Assembly (NCBI RefSeq): GCF_023898315.1
Contig: NC_064621.1
Location: 127,656,521-127,720,520 of the forward strand
DNA length: 64,000 nucleotides
From: Schistocerca nitens
Lineage: Eukaryota > Arthropoda > Insecta > Orthoptera > Acrididae
Direction of reading: 5' to 3'
A model generated the notes under the pieces. The model searched no databases, was not told the origin of the DNA, and worked only from the letters and a program-made list of their open reading frames with translations. A program made the position numbers and the translations under genes. Shown in pieces: positions 1 to 11,102 of this stretch; position 1 is the stretch's first letter; each line of letters opens with the position of its first letter.

Positions 1-559
1 TGAAGACGCAGTGCTGCCTGCCACTTCACCATCACTTGAATTATTCCATCGTTGTACCGGTTATCACACGTTAGTAACATTTTGGCAAGAGGATTGATGG
101 GCGTTTAAACTGTCCCTAGTTTGAGTGGCCATCCTGTTAGGTGAGCATAACTCTTGGCTGCCTGTCTCGCCGCTTACGCAGCTGTAGGGACTTTTCTCAG
201 GTCGATCCTTGGAGCACTGTCTGTGGATCACTCCCGTTTTTTCTTTGGTCTCATTGTGTCAATTGTTTAAAAATAATATATTTTTTTAATTATTCCTATT
301 GCTTGTGGCCTTGAGCCGACAAATAATGTGAATTCTCTCTTAATAAGGCCTTCAGCCGCCAGTGTAGCTTGTGTCGCAGTCAATTTTTTTTTAAATGTTT
401 GTTATTTAAAAAATTGTTTCCTTATATAAAGTGTATGTGTTTACTGTGCAACTGATCAGGCCACGTCCACACCTTTTTCTGCTTTCCCTAAGTCCCACGT
501 CTCAACAGGTTCTGTATGGTTTTCAAGGGAATCTTATGCAATTCTTCCTACTAAATAGT
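1..559. other. AT-rich intronic sequence, nothing identified
   Basis: No coding frame of note and no repeat that I recognise. It presumably belongs to the semaphorin intron that starts at the donor site at 10950, or lies beyond the next exon. Confidence 0.4.
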
Positions 560-1400
560 CACAAATTCAGAAGACGATGACGGAAGCGGATAGCAATCAG
601 GCGCCCCTCTCTCTATAGCAGATGACAAAGGCTCAACAGTATTGAGATCTGGTTAGTGTGGTGGCCAGGGGAGATGTGAAAATCGATCTCTGTGCTCACA
701 AAACCAGTCCAACCCCTGCCAACAAATCCAGTCATGGAAGATGCGTGCTGTGTGAACAGTTCAGGAACAAACATTGCCGGCCGAAGTAGCCGTGCGGTTA
801 AAGGCGCTGCAGTCTGGAACCGCAAGACCGCTACGGTCGCAGGTTCGAATCCTGCCTCGGGCATGGATGTTTGTGATGTCCTTAGGTTAGTTAGGTTTAA
901 CTAGTTCTAAGTTCTAGGGGACTAATGACCTCAGCAGTTGAGTCCCATAGTGCTCAGAGCCATTTGAACAAACATTGTACCATCCGATGCACCTGATCAG
1001 CTAAAATGGTTACTTAATCCTTGGTAGTAATGTGACATTTCAGAGGCCAAAGAACCCACGGAATTCCACTATATGGCTGTCCAGATTATCAGGGAACCCT
1101 TGAAATATTTCTCTCTTGAGACGTAAATTTGCCCAAAAGTTGAAAACTGTTTCTCCGCCATTGTTCGATATTTCAAGTTTCACGGCTTTGGCACAACATT
1201 TACCTGTTACGAGTATCCAAGTCACTGGTGAGTCGTTTTGGAAGTCCATATCGCACTGCGATTTCCTGCTCATGGAGCTCCCTTCTTTGTTGTTTGGTTA
1301 CTGGCTGGGTTCGCGATTGCGACACTCATTTCTGTAGTGGACTCTGTAGCTGTCGTCCTCTTACTTTTAGTCACTATACTCTTCAATAGTCGTCTGTCAC
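560..1400 (-). pseudogene. Tc1-like transposase relic
   Basis: Read on the minus strand, this resembles the middle and C-terminal part of a Tc1-type DDE transposase from a family common in insect genomes. The resemblance is to the DNA pattern as I remember it, on both sides of the SINE at 777-966, which interrupts it. Frames are broken by stops throughout and no catalytic triad can be read cleanly. The fragment at 2107-2330 may be its displaced N-terminus, in which case the mariner relic at 1410-2044 sits inside it. Inactive. Confidence 0.55.
777..966 (+). repeat. tRNA-derived SINE, copy 1
   Basis: The tRNA-like head has a B box (ggttcgaatcc, near 842) and a conserved body ending in the shared ccatttgaacca motif. 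It is flanked by an exact 11-bp target duplication, aacaaacattg, at 766-776 and 967-977. It is inserted in the Tc1 relic. Confidence 0.95.
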
Positions 1401-1409
1401 AATCACTCG

Positions 1410-2044
1410 ACAGCAATCACTGGACAACAATATTGTCCACATCAGAGTAGTTTCCCTCGGAAGCTATACATCGGCGTAGCCGTTGTTCCCAGTCTTGGTA
1501 GCGGCGCTGAAAATCTTCAAGTCGTAGGGTCACATTGCTTTGAATGTTCTCCAGAGTCCCAAAATGACATAATTTTAAGACTTTTTCAATTTCGGGAAAA
1601 GTCACACGGACTCCGATTAGATGACCAGGGGGTTGTGGCACAACAAGAATGCTTTTTGAAGCCAAAAATTCCTTGACAGAACTGGCCGTGTGACATGGGG
1701 CTAAGCAAACTGCTTAAAATGTCTGGTCTCAATTCTCTATTTTCCTTTTAAGTTTATAGGTCACCCATTGTCCTTATTGTTAGACGCCGATCTTATCTCA
1801 CAAGCAGACGCACAATTTCCACGTTTTATTCGATTTTTGATGCTGAAATCCTTCCTGAGAGAGAACCATTTTCAAGGTGTTTTCAGCCTTCCAAAAATGA
1901 TTTGTGCCAGCGGAAAACTTGCAATCTTGATATGTAATGTTCCCCAGACGCCTGTTTCAACTTTCGAAAGGTCACACTCCTAGATTCCACAAGATTAACA
2001 CATAACTTTATTCCATAACATTGCTCTAAATTCCGCTGCTCCAT
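1410..2044 (-). pseudogene. mariner transposase relic (internally deleted)
   Basis: Starting at 2044 on the minus strand, the translation shows a mariner-type N-terminal helix-turn-helix (QVFRWHKSFLEG) and a DRRLTIR-type segment. It then jumps to the C-terminal part: a CHTASSV segment, VVPQPP, and an end with YQDWEQRLRRCIASEGNY. The central catalytic region is missing and several frameshifts are needed. The family match is clear from these motifs. The element cannot be active. Confidence 0.75.
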
Positions 2045-2106
2045 TTTCGTAACATACAACAAAAGACAGAACTTCACGGATGGCGATCTCAGAAACCACG
2101 TGGTGG

Positions 2107-2330
2107 CTATAGAGAGCTGAAACTCGGACTGAGCATTTGGAAGTGATGAACACAACGGTCTATACAGCAGGTACAACACAACCTTACCAGATCCTCCGCA
2201 GTGTTCTCAGTCTCATAACTTTGGTAGCACACCTCGTGTATCTTAGATACGATGCATCTTGAAACGCCAAACACTTCAGCTCCCTGCGTTACGGAGGCAT
2301 CCACTGTACAAATTTCAATAATATGCCCAA
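2107..2330 (-). pseudogene. possible transposase helix-turn-helix fragment
   Basis: The minus-strand frame contains a helix-turn-helix-like stretch around GVSRCIVSKIHEV, as in the N-termini of Tc1 transposases. It is too short and decayed to place in a family. It may be the N-terminus of the Tc1 relic at 560-1400. Confidence 0.3.
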
Positions 2331-2384
2331 TTTCGATTTTGTGTATTATGCATGTAAACTGGGGGACCTAGAAACGACGAAGAG

Positions 2385-2586
2385 GCTTCGTCCCGCCGTA
2401 GACCTCGTGGTTATTGATTGTGCGGTTTGGTTCCAAAGCCCAGTGGAAACCCCCCTCCCCCTTCCTCCCCCGGCAACGTCTCATCATACCAGACGAGTGT
2501 AACCCAAAATGTTTGCGTGGTAGAGTAATGGTGGTGTACGCGTTCGTGGAGACAGTGTTTGCGCAGCAATCGCCGACACAGCGTAA
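2385..2586 (-). repeat. 3' part of a second SINE family
   Basis: On the minus strand this matches, from memory, the downstream half of an orthopteran SINE-like repeat. It breaks off at a TTA triplet (2586-2584), next to the inverted-repeat-like motif starting at 2587. The other half of the same kind of repeat is seen at 9438-9608, broken at the same place. Confidence 0.5.
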
Positions 2587-2800
2587 AGCCGTCGGCACAC
2601 GGAGCGTGCATCCGAACGTTGGGCGTTGAGCGTGCCGAGTTTCTGACGTCATAGCGTGGAACAGCAGGCTCGGGAGTCTTTCCGAACGTGCAGAGCAATT
2701 TCTGGCATGTCAGATATTCTGAGCGTGCGTCTGAGCGTTGACCAATGAGATGGCACAACGCCGTGTCCCTTCAAGAGTTGTGAGGCGCCATATTGGAATT
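2587..2800 (+). repeat. end of a non-autonomous DNA element (inferred)
   Basis: It begins with agccgtcggcacacgga (2587-2603), the exact reverse complement of 9421-9437, and is bordered by TAA. It contains imperfect repeats of a cgtgc/gaacgttg type. The far end is not recognised, so the right limit is approximate. Confidence 0.35.
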
Positions 2801-2803
2801 CAT

Positions 2804-3119
2804 TTCAAGCCTATATGTATATATGCCGTTTCTGAGCACCAGCAAATTGAGAATCACTGGAAAACCCGTTGTTAACTGTGTGATTCGTTCCAATAAAATA
2901 ATGAGAAACATCATATTCGTGGCTAAAGAATTATTGTAACTTGCGTATTATGAGAGTAGGCTATTTGAAGGCAGCGACACACTGAAGATCCACCTAAAAC
3001 GTATTGTTCTTTGTACAATTTGTTGTAATTAAATTTCAATTAGTAACACATCTACGATTGCGGTTTTCAGCAAAGGGTAACATAATATGATTATAGACGA
3101 AAGATGTGATGTTGATTTA
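2804..3119. other. intron sequence, nothing identified
   Basis: AT-rich sequence between the DNA-element end and the start of the LINE. No feature recognised. Confidence 0.4.
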
Positions 3120-3247
3120 GTCAGTCTGCTTTCCGCAGCGCTGCGGCGAGGACGTCTTGTTTACGTCCCGTCCGCGCGGTCGCGAGTGCCCGTTGTTGAA
3201 TACTACTGCGTTGTCGCTAGTTTAGAGTCCATCACTACCGACGCAAC

Positions 3248-4729
3248 ATGGCACATTCATACAGACAAACCACCATCAAGATCAGTTTTCAACCCGAGCA
3301 TGCACGACCGCGAGCTTTTGAAGTGGAACGTTTTCTACGTGACGACGTTAAAATTGAACCGCGAGCCGGCCGAAGTGGCCGTGCGGTTAAAGGCGCTGCA
3401 GTCTGGAACCGCAAGACCGCTACGGTCGCAGGTTCGAATCCTGCCTCGAGCATGGATGTTTGTGATGTCCTTAGGTTAATTAGGTTTAACTAGTTCTAAG
3501 TTCTAGGGGACTAATGACCTCAGCAGTTGAGTCCCATAGTGCTCCGAGCCATTTGAACCATTTGAACCGCGAGACATAATTGGTATCCATCTCTCTATCA
3601 CGAGCAGTGTTGTCTACGTCAAGTTAGTGAGTGATGAGGTGTGCAACAGAATCGTGCGCGCACATGCGAACGATCTTAAATTCAAACATTCTGATGGCCA
3701 TATTGGGGCGGTCTCTATCGATCACGCGGGGCTTGGCCTCCGTACGATACGCGTCTTCGAACTCCCTTTCGTAGTACTACCGGACGTAGTCACCGCGGCT
3801 TTCCAGCCCTACGGCAGAGTGATCAGCCATATGGCCGAAAAATGGACCACCTTTACAACGTACCCCGTTCTTAACGGGGTACGACAGATCAAAATTGAAC
3901 TGACCAAACATGTTCCGTCATATCTTGTCATCGGCGGATGTAGGGCGATCATTATGTATGACGGTCAGCCACGCACTTGCTCTGGTTGTGGCTAAGAAGG
4001 GCACGTCCGGTCGGATTGTCTCCGACAGGTGAATCTATGACTCCTTCTACGGTGACGACTCTTCCTCTCAATCACGCCGAAGTTACACGGGCAGCAACCC
4101 TTTCCGATGCTGACCACATTAGTCCGATAGCCGCCCCCGACAGCGAGACCATGATGGATTCTGCAGTACAGGATCCGGCCTCTACAACGGCGCCCCCACC
4201 TGAAGATAATCGCCGACCGACCTTGCAAGACGGCGTGGATGCCAGGATGGACATTGACCCACGGGTTGTGCCGACAGCGGCTTTTCTTCCAGACACCGGA
4301 GCAGCTGAAGATATCCACCCACATTCAGATACTGAAACACACGTTCGTAAACAGCGTTCCCCGCGAAAACACAAGAGACGGCGGCGTGCTCCATCGGACG
4401 AGTGTTTGCAGCGATCGTCTGACATGGACTGTGGACACTCGGACGACGGTACCGGCGGTACAGAGGCCGCTGTAACATCAAACTCAACAATTCGCCGTGG
4501 TGACGGCTTCAGCCCCTCCGACCCCACAGGACAGCAGGATCACATGCAGACAGCCGCTGCCGATTCCCAGCCAGTAGAGCCGATGGAGTCATCGCCGAGA
4601 GCCGCAGCAGCCACTAACAGCCAGCAACAGCCGATGGTATTTCATGGCGACTGGGCGGACGACTGTGAGGAAAACTCCTTGCCCATCGTGTCGGACGACA
4701 CGCGGGGAAATTTACCCCACCAGTGTTGA
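3248..4729 (+). pseudogene. LINE ORF1, split by a SINE and broken by a stop and frameshift
   Basis: ORF1 encodes the nucleic-acid-binding protein that coats the LINE RNA. The ATG at 3248 opens the first part. The frame resumes after the SINE (3366-3561) once one copy of the 12-bp target duplication is removed, and it continues through 3627-3992. The conserved region ends in a CCHC knuckle, CX2CX4HX4C, over about 3978-4019. Its fifth residue is followed by an in-frame TAA at 3993-3995. A frameshift just beyond it leads into the 3977-4729 frame. That part is Ser/Thr/Pro-rich with a basic patch, RKHKRRRR. The product would not be made intact. Confidence 0.8.
3366..3561 (+). repeat. tRNA-derived SINE, copy 2, inside LINE ORF1
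   Basis: Same family as copy 1. The target duplication ttgaaccgcgag is exact at 3354-3365 and 3562-3573. Removing the SINE and one duplicate restores the LINE reading frame, so the SINE landed in an already inserted LINE. Confidence 0.95.
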
Positions 4730-4776
4730 TCCTTTTCCACCATCAGCTACAGTGACGAGACAGCCTTACAAGGGTA

Positions 4777-7700
4777 TTGATGGCCAACACGGGTGCTATG
4801 GATAGACCTCAAACTTATCGCGTTGTAACTATCAACATCAACACTATACGGACGCGCGCTATGCTATCCTTGCTTCAGGATATGTTGAACTCTGCTTCCA
4901 TCGATATAGCCCTTCTCCAGGAAGTGTACGTCGACGACTTCCCAGGCATGTACGGTTACGATGCTTGCGTCTCTCCAGCTTCCCCTACAGGCAGCGGTGT
5001 CGCTGTACTTCTTCGGGAAGGGATTGTGGCGGACGATATCCTGTTTCTGCCTGGGGCAAGAGCAATGGCCCTCACAGTACTGGGTGTCCGCCTTATCAAT
5101 ACCTACGCACCTTCCGGGACGGACAAATGTCGCGAACGTTCACGATTCTTTGCGGAAGACATCGCCCCGCTCTTCCAAGGCCGCCACGACCATCTGGTGT
5201 TTGGAGGTGACTACAATTGCGTACTGGCGCCCAGAGACCAACCCCCACGACATAATCCGTGCCCGGAACTCGAGACGCTAATTCGGGACCTGCAGATGGT
5301 ATACAGTTGGGAACATCTTCACGGCCACCGACCGGGATTCACACACTTCACGAGTCACTCTTCCAGTCGTATCGATCGGATTTATGTCTCACGCTCTCTC
5401 GCCGCTGGAACACAGGATGCGGAACTGTGGCCTGCAGCCTTCACAGCTTACATTTGTGCCATCACCCTGCGGCGGCAACAAGTGTGGAGAAGCCGCAGCC
5501 CGTGGAAATTAAACATCGCTCACCTGTCGTACCCGGATTGCCGCCGTTGAGGATACGTGGCATTCGTGTGAAAATCGCCTCCGTGCGTATCCCACAACGA
5601 TCCGCTGGTGGTTGGACTGCGCCAAACCGGCACTGAGGCGAACGTTGATAACCTACGGTCGCGACCACGCTACTTGGCGTAGACATACACTCGACTTTTA
5701 CTTCAGGGTACTGCGCGACTGCGATGCTATGGCGCCGTCTCCGGAACGACAAACGGCGGTCCACCGTGCTAAGGCTCAGATCATCGCTCTTATGCGACGC
5801 CACCTAGAGGGGGTAGTCATCCGCTCGAGGACGCAGGATCGAATACCGAGCGAACGCCCGTCAATGTTCCACGTACTTCGTGAACGTAAACGACGCCAAC
5901 GAGCGCTGATACGCTTCATCGACACGGAGGACGGTCGTCGCCTCATCACACAACAAGACATAAACATAGCGTTCTACAATCATTATTCCCAACTCTATTC
6001 CGCTCAGACCCCTGATCCGACAGCACTGGAGGACGTCTTTCAGACGATTTACGGCACCGCCACCCCGGCAATGGAAGCGGCCTTGATGGAAGAAATTACA
6101 GAAGAAGAGTGATCGACGCCATTAGAAAAGGAGCTGGCAACAAGTCTCCGGGCACTGATGGCCTGCCCTTGGAATTTTACCGGACTTTTCAATATTTATT
6201 AGCCTCCCGATGGACGGACATCTGTCGCGAACTACTATCCCCGGAAGTGCCGCTCCCTGCGGCCCTTGTGGAAGATTATTCCTATTCACAAACCGTCCGG
6301 TGGCTCACGACTGCAGGACTACCGCCCGTTGACGCTATTGAACTGCGACTTTAAGATCTTTTCTCGACTGTTGGCGGCGCGGATACGCCAGACCTTACGA
6401 AATGTTATCTCACCCGATCAAACGTCATTAGGAGGCGACAATAATATTCAAACAGCACTCAGTGAATATCGTGACTTGATCTCACTGGCGAGGGCATGTA
6501 GTCTGAAGGGTGCACTGGCGGCAATCGATTTTAGTCAAGCTCTCGACCGAGAGGACCACGATTATTTGGAAGCGGTCCTCCAACATATGCGGTACCCATA
6601 GCCATTCGTCACTGTCGTCATGCGACTACTCCGTGGCGCGACGTCCAAGGTGATCATCAACGGCCGACCTTCGCAGCCCCTCACCATTTCTCGATCGATA
6701 CGCCAAGGCTGCCCTCTGTCCACTTTATTTTACGCTGTGGCCATGGAACCACTCCTCTGCGGCCTGCGCCACCGACTAACAGGTATGACGTTACGAGACC
6801 ACACGTTCCGATGTAAAGCGTACGCTGACGACCTGGTGATTGTCGTCCGCAACGGTGACGACACCGCTAGCGCACTAAATTGGATAACGAAGTATGGCAT
6901 GGCCACTGGTAGTCGTATCAACGTCGCAAAATCGGTGGCGATGAACATCGGGGTCGGATTGTCTGAGAACAGTGTCACCCCCTTACAGCTCAGAGATAGT
7001 TTGAAATGTCTCGGCATTGATTTTACAGACGATATACGACGGACCGCTGCTCACAACTTTCGACGGCTTTTACGGAATGTTCGGACTGGAATTGCCAACA
7101 ACCGCCTACGAGCCCTGGACATCGTCCAACGGACCCAGTATGTTAACACACATTTAGCGTCACGCATTCCGCACATCGCCCAGATATTACCTATACCGGT
7201 CATGTTAGCTCGCCGTATACTTGCGGCTTTTGGGTCCTTCGAGAGTTCAGGAATGCTTTTCAAGATCAGATATGAGACTCTCACCCTTCCCACGGATCGG
7301 GGAGGGCTTGGCCTACATCACGTTGATGACAGAGCGGTCGCCCTATTTGTGAGCACATTAGTCAAACTATGGCACCGTAGTCCGGACAGTCTGACGAGTT
7401 TGTTAATTGAAGAACTAGCACCGCCCTCCCTGTTGCCACCTGTGCCGATACACCACGTCCCCTCCTCGCTCTTCTACATCGGTGTCTTTTACCTCGAACT
7501 AAGTTACGTTCGACTTGCCTTACCCGCGACTCAACTGGCGACGGCAAAGACGGTTTATCGGGTCCTGCAACGTGGACGACCCGATAACTTCGTGGAGAGG
7601 AAGCACCCGAACGTCAACTGGCGAGTAGTGTGGAGGACAATTCACCACGTAACACTGGACACTGACGTCACGGCGATGTGGTATATCACTGTCAACGGTA

Positions 7701-8137
7701 AGCAGGTGACCAGATCACGGCTACATGCGTTCCACATGGTAGACTCACCCACGTGCCCGAGCTGTGGCGTTCAAGACAACGATGAACACCGTCTTAGCTG
7801 TGGCGAGTCTACGGCAGTGTGGCACTCAGTGAGGCAAATGTCAGCATACTTCCTTCGAGTAACGGCGAATCATATCGACCCCAAGACTATCCTATTCCCG
7901 GATGAGACGTATTACCCACGAACTAAAACTAATGCAATGACGTGGCTTCGTGGACATGCAGTGCATTATTTTTTTCAAGACGGCACTAAGGACACTTTAG
8001 ACTTTTGGAACTATTTGCAGGAACGACATTGCAAGATCCTCCGTAACCCAAAGTATCGACAATATTTTTCCAATTATTTGTGGAGTGCGTTCCACGACCC
8101 TCCACGTAGCTGGAACATCACGGATAAGAGAAGCTAA
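4777..8137 (+). pseudogene. LINE ORF2: endonuclease and reverse transcriptase, decayed
   Basis: ORF2 nicks target DNA and copies LINE RNA into it. The N-terminal part (4777 to about 5540) is an apurinic-type endonuclease with VVTININ, LLQEV, GGDYN and SRIDRIYVS motifs. A frameshift near 5540 leads to a linker. The reverse transcriptase begins near 6109 with NKSPGTDGLP, continues through RQGCPLS and has the YADD catalytic box at 6821-6832. Near the C-terminus is a CX2CX7HX4C finger of zf-RVT type (about 7755-7805). I count three frameshifts (near 5540, 6110 and 6290) and one stop at 6599-6601. The final 505 codons (6620-8137) are open. Confidence 0.85.
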
Positions 8138-8739
8138 AATTACAAGACGATGATAGAACACTACACGGTACAACGTGGGATCTACCTTGGTCATTACGAG
8201 AAGTCATACCTTGATGATACAGCAGATGGAGAGTTTCGTCGTGAACCCTCACACTCTGTAGCAGTATTTGCTCCATTTCCTCTTTTTGTCCCCGGTGCGA
8301 AAAGGTCTTCGCAGTTTTTGTTTCCCATCCGGTGCAAGATGTAGCACTGGTTAATGGTAGTATGGATTCCACCCTTCAGTTTTGTTTCATGGTTTCCTTA
8401 GCCCCGCACTTTGCTCTCTTTCTTTATGCCTTTTTCTACAACTATTAGCATGTTTTTAGTTATGTGCGTCCCCAACTCGACGCAACGAGTGCACTTACTA
8501 CTTTTCAGTTCCTTACTGTTAAAAAAAATTAAAAAAGAATAAAAACATAATTAAAACTAAATAAATGACTAAATAAAAAAAATCACAATAATATACCAAC
8601 TGCATCCTTTGTACCACATCCCCAGGGTGGGAGGCAGGAGACATCGTGGCCAGGCCTCGGGTTGCGACCCCTGCCCACCTTGCCTCCGCCACCCCACTAC
8701 CTTATCCATCTCCCACAAAAAACAAAAAAAAAAAAAAGT

Positions 8740-9420
8740 GGAATGAGTAGCGTCACTGCCCAATATTACGTTAGTAGTTGGGCGGTGGTTCCCGTATTGT
8801 TACTTCCAATTATTTTTCCTATCACTCGCGTTTTTATTATGTTCAGATACTTTATTATTAGTTTAATATGCGTATATACTATAATATTTGATGTTATGTA
8901 AATACAAGTTCACCTTTTTTTGAGGAGTGACTTTGTTCGATTGGCATAATCTACTAGACAGCTTGCGCTACTTGTATAAAGATATTTTGCTCCTTTTTCT
9001 TTTACGCTTCGTAATTCACATGTTGCAAAGATTCTGCTACTGGGTAGGAGGAGTGATCAAGTAAGACTGACCTTGGGGTTTTACTAAAATGTGGGAATGA
9101 GAAATAATGTTTATCTTCTGCGGAGAAGTATTCAAAATTACTAACGCACTGTTTGTAATGGAACTTTTATAAGCCTGTGTCCTTATTGATTGGACATGGT
9201 TCTTTCCTTTTCGTGGACGATGGTGGAAATGTGCGTTTTAATAGAGCTAACGTGGGAATTTTACGCGCGCCCGTTGAGTAAACAGTGTGATTTACGAATT
9301 AGAAATATCCCTTAACTGCCGCTGGAGTGCGTTGCGATCGCGTTGTTGGGGCGCACATACCGTATGCACAAGTCGCATCGTTCCTGAGAGTTCAGCAGCA
9401 CGTTGAACTCGAGAGCACGG
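8740..9420. other. intron sequence, nothing identified
   Basis: AT-rich sequence with no supported gene or repeat. From about 9250 to 9420 it may belong to the DNA-element fragment that ends at 9437. Confidence 0.35.
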
Positions 9421-9437
9421 TCCGTGTGCCGACGGCT
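9421..9437 (-). repeat. 17-bp terminal motif of a DNA element
   Basis: Exact reverse complement of 2587-2603, and likewise adjoining a TTA triplet inside a broken SINE. It probably is the terminal inverted repeat of an element inserted in that SINE; this is inference. Confidence 0.4.
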
Positions 9438-9608
9438 TAACTGTGGCGGAGTAAGGGGAATCAGCCCGCATTCGCCGCGGTAGACGGAAAACTGCCTTAA
9501 AACCCATCCACAGGCTGGCCGGAACACCGGACCTCGACACTAATTCTTGCTGGGCCGGCACGCCTTCCCGCTCGCTAAGCAGCGCGTCAGACCACGCGGC
9601 TAGCCGGG
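9438..9608 (-). repeat. 5' part of the second SINE family
   Basis: On the minus strand it starts with a tRNA-like head (tagccgcgtggtc), followed by the gtcgaggtccggtg and ggttttaaggcagttttcc segments that I associate with an orthopteran SINE. It breaks at TTA (9440-9438), at the point where the 2385-2586 copy begins. Confidence 0.55.
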
Positions 9609-9751
9609 CGGATTATTTCGAATTTACTTAACTCTTACATAATGTTCTGACAGCTACACAGAAAGTACAGCGTATTGACGACACTGCACAGGTACCGTTC
9701 TTGTCAAATACAACAGCGCAACATGCAGGCTTTGCTAGCATTCGTCTACAT

Positions 9752-10781
9752 CAGGGCTTCACAACATACGTGCTCGCGGAGCAAGCTGTGAGCAGCAAGG
9801 CGCGAGCACTGAGCAGCGCGAGCACGCTACCCCCACTACCGGACCAGAGCGGAGAGTGGGGAGAGTCACGTGGGGTACACAACAGCTGCCGCCAGTCGAT
9901 GTAAACCCGCGGCCACCTGCAGGGATATCACTCATGAATTATTACTGCGACAAATGAAACAAATAAAGGAGAATGTACACGTGCCTCATAATTTTATTAG
10001 CTTAGTGTATGCCTCTACCATCTGTAGACACTGAAACTAAAGAATTCCACGACAATCCTATATTTTCAACACTTTCTTCAACACTACTTAAAATATCACC
10101 TCCGGTTGTAGTGTTCATGGCTACTACATCGAGGAGCTCCTCCCTCACCTGAAGATCTCTATTAACACCTCTAATAAATATGGCAAGCTGCGCTGTTCCA
10201 GTGATATCAACTCTTTCGTCCAGAGCTAGAGAATACGCCATAAAATCTTTACAGATATTTGCAGGCTGGCTCTGGACCTCGTCTGCCATGTCCTGTATGC
10301 GACGCATAATGGTCATGTTAGATAATGGCACAATCCTAAACTGTTCAACTTGAGATGGACACAAATGTTCCGCTGCAGCTACCAAACATTCGTTTATTAA
10401 ATCTCCATCAGTTAAGGGGCGCAGGGATTTTGCTAAAAGCAAAGCAGTTTTGTAACCCACTCTGAGAGCTGCCTCAGTTGATTTTTCTTCGTCGCCAGAT
10501 CTTGAACTGCGAAAGCATGGTTGGGGTTACACAACGGCGACTTCACATGATTCTTAACCAGCGAAGTGACTGTTACGAGCTGATCGTAGTTCTTTAAAAC
10601 GTTACACAGTCGGCGCGGATTCAATAGGCACGCTGCGGCCCTATTCAAACGTGCGCGCGCATTTCCCCTCCCTCCCCTCCCTCCCCTCCCTCCCCACTCC
10701 GCGACCTTGCAGCTGCTCGCGAGCAGGTGCCTGAGCAGACGCGAGTACTCGTGCTCAAAACCGGCCAGTTGTTAAGCCCTG
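9752..10781. mobile_element. short hAT element with exact 8-bp target duplication
   Basis: The ends read CAGGGCTTCACAAC at 9752 and, inverted, CAGGGCTTAACAAC at 10781, a typical hAT terminus. The 8-bp target duplication gtctacat is exact at 9744-9751 and 10782-10789. Sub-terminal sequence is rich in short gcgagcac/gctcgc-type repeats, and there is a (cctcccct)n tract at about 10668-10695. At 1030 bp it is far shorter than an autonomous hAT and holds only part of a transposase, so it is non-autonomous. Confidence 0.9.
10002..10560 (-). pseudogene. hAT transposase fragment, GTF2IRD2/ZBED-like
   Basis: The main frame (10460-10002) reads like the hAT-derived transposase part of GTF2I-repeat/ZBED-type proteins. 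Motifs include LAKSLRPLTDGDLI, SLALDERVDITGTAQLAIFI and an end near VSTDGRG. The acidic residues in the LDE and TDG segments fit the first part of an RNase-H-like fold. The preceding stretch (about 10560-10460) is in another frame, so a frameshift separates them. The zinc-finger end and the C-terminal dimerisation half are absent. The fragment lies wholly inside the element at 9752-10781. Confidence 0.75.
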
Positions 10782-10950
10782 GTCTACATGTTGTAACATG
10801 CATTTCTCGCTGTGTTTCCATATTTTTGTCCAACCCTTCCGGTGTAGAGTAGCTGGTCGTGCTGGGAAGACTACGAGTACTCACAGCTGACGGCTCGCGT
10901 TGTTGTCCGGTACCTGGTCACGAGGAGTAGAGCGTGCACGAGGTACTCAC

Positions 10951-11102
10951 CCCGGCGAGTAGGCCCTGCAGCGGCGGTCGGCGCGGTCCCAGCCACAGTA
11001 GGGGTCCCTGGCGCAGCGCAGGCAGCTGTCGTAGCGGCGCGCGCACGCCTCCAGCGCCAGCTGCCGCACCCCGCCGTCAGAAGCGACGTACAGCGAGCCG
11101 TA
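10951..11102 (-). CDS. semaphorin exon encoding the PSI module
   Basis: Minus-strand exon of 152 bp, entered in phase 0 and left after two bases of a codon. The acceptor is a pyrimidine-rich tract ending in CCCGCAG at 11103. The donor GTGAGTACC begins at 10950. It encodes YGSLYVASDGG, the last strand of the Sema propeller, then a cysteine-rich PSI module with RRYDSCLRCARDPYCGWD. That signature is closest to secreted class 2 semaphorins of insects, which are axon-guidance ligands acting through plexins. It joins exactly in frame to the exon at 37361-37237. The exon is GC-rich compared with its flanks. The immunoglobulin domain that usually follows is not seen before position 1. Class 2 is my inference and the gene symbol is left open. 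Confidence 0.88.

Larger units (their letters stand above)
3120..8736 (+). mobile_element. near full-length L1/Tx1-like LINE
   Basis: A non-LTR retrotransposon with a GC-rich 5' leader, ORF1 (RNA-binding type with a CCHC knuckle) and ORF2 (apurinic endonuclease, reverse transcriptase, C-terminal zinc finger). The 3' region ends in A-rich sequence. The last A-run, at 8713-8736, is taken as the tail, but an earlier A-rich block near 8520-8580 could also be the end. I found no target duplication. Clade assignment rests on the reverse-transcriptase and zf-RVT layout and is tentative. Stops and frameshifts in both ORFs mean it is dead. A SINE is inserted at 3366-3561. Confidence 0.8.

Noticed and set aside
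777-966. tRNA gene, and peptides such as MPEAGFEPATV in reverse frames at this and eleven other places
   Set aside because: The tRNA-like head continues into a constant SINE body with target duplications. The peptides are translations of the repeat.
10668-10695. CT-rich tandem tract considered as a regulatory element of the semaphorin
   Set aside because: It lies inside the hAT element and belongs to its sub-terminal sequence.
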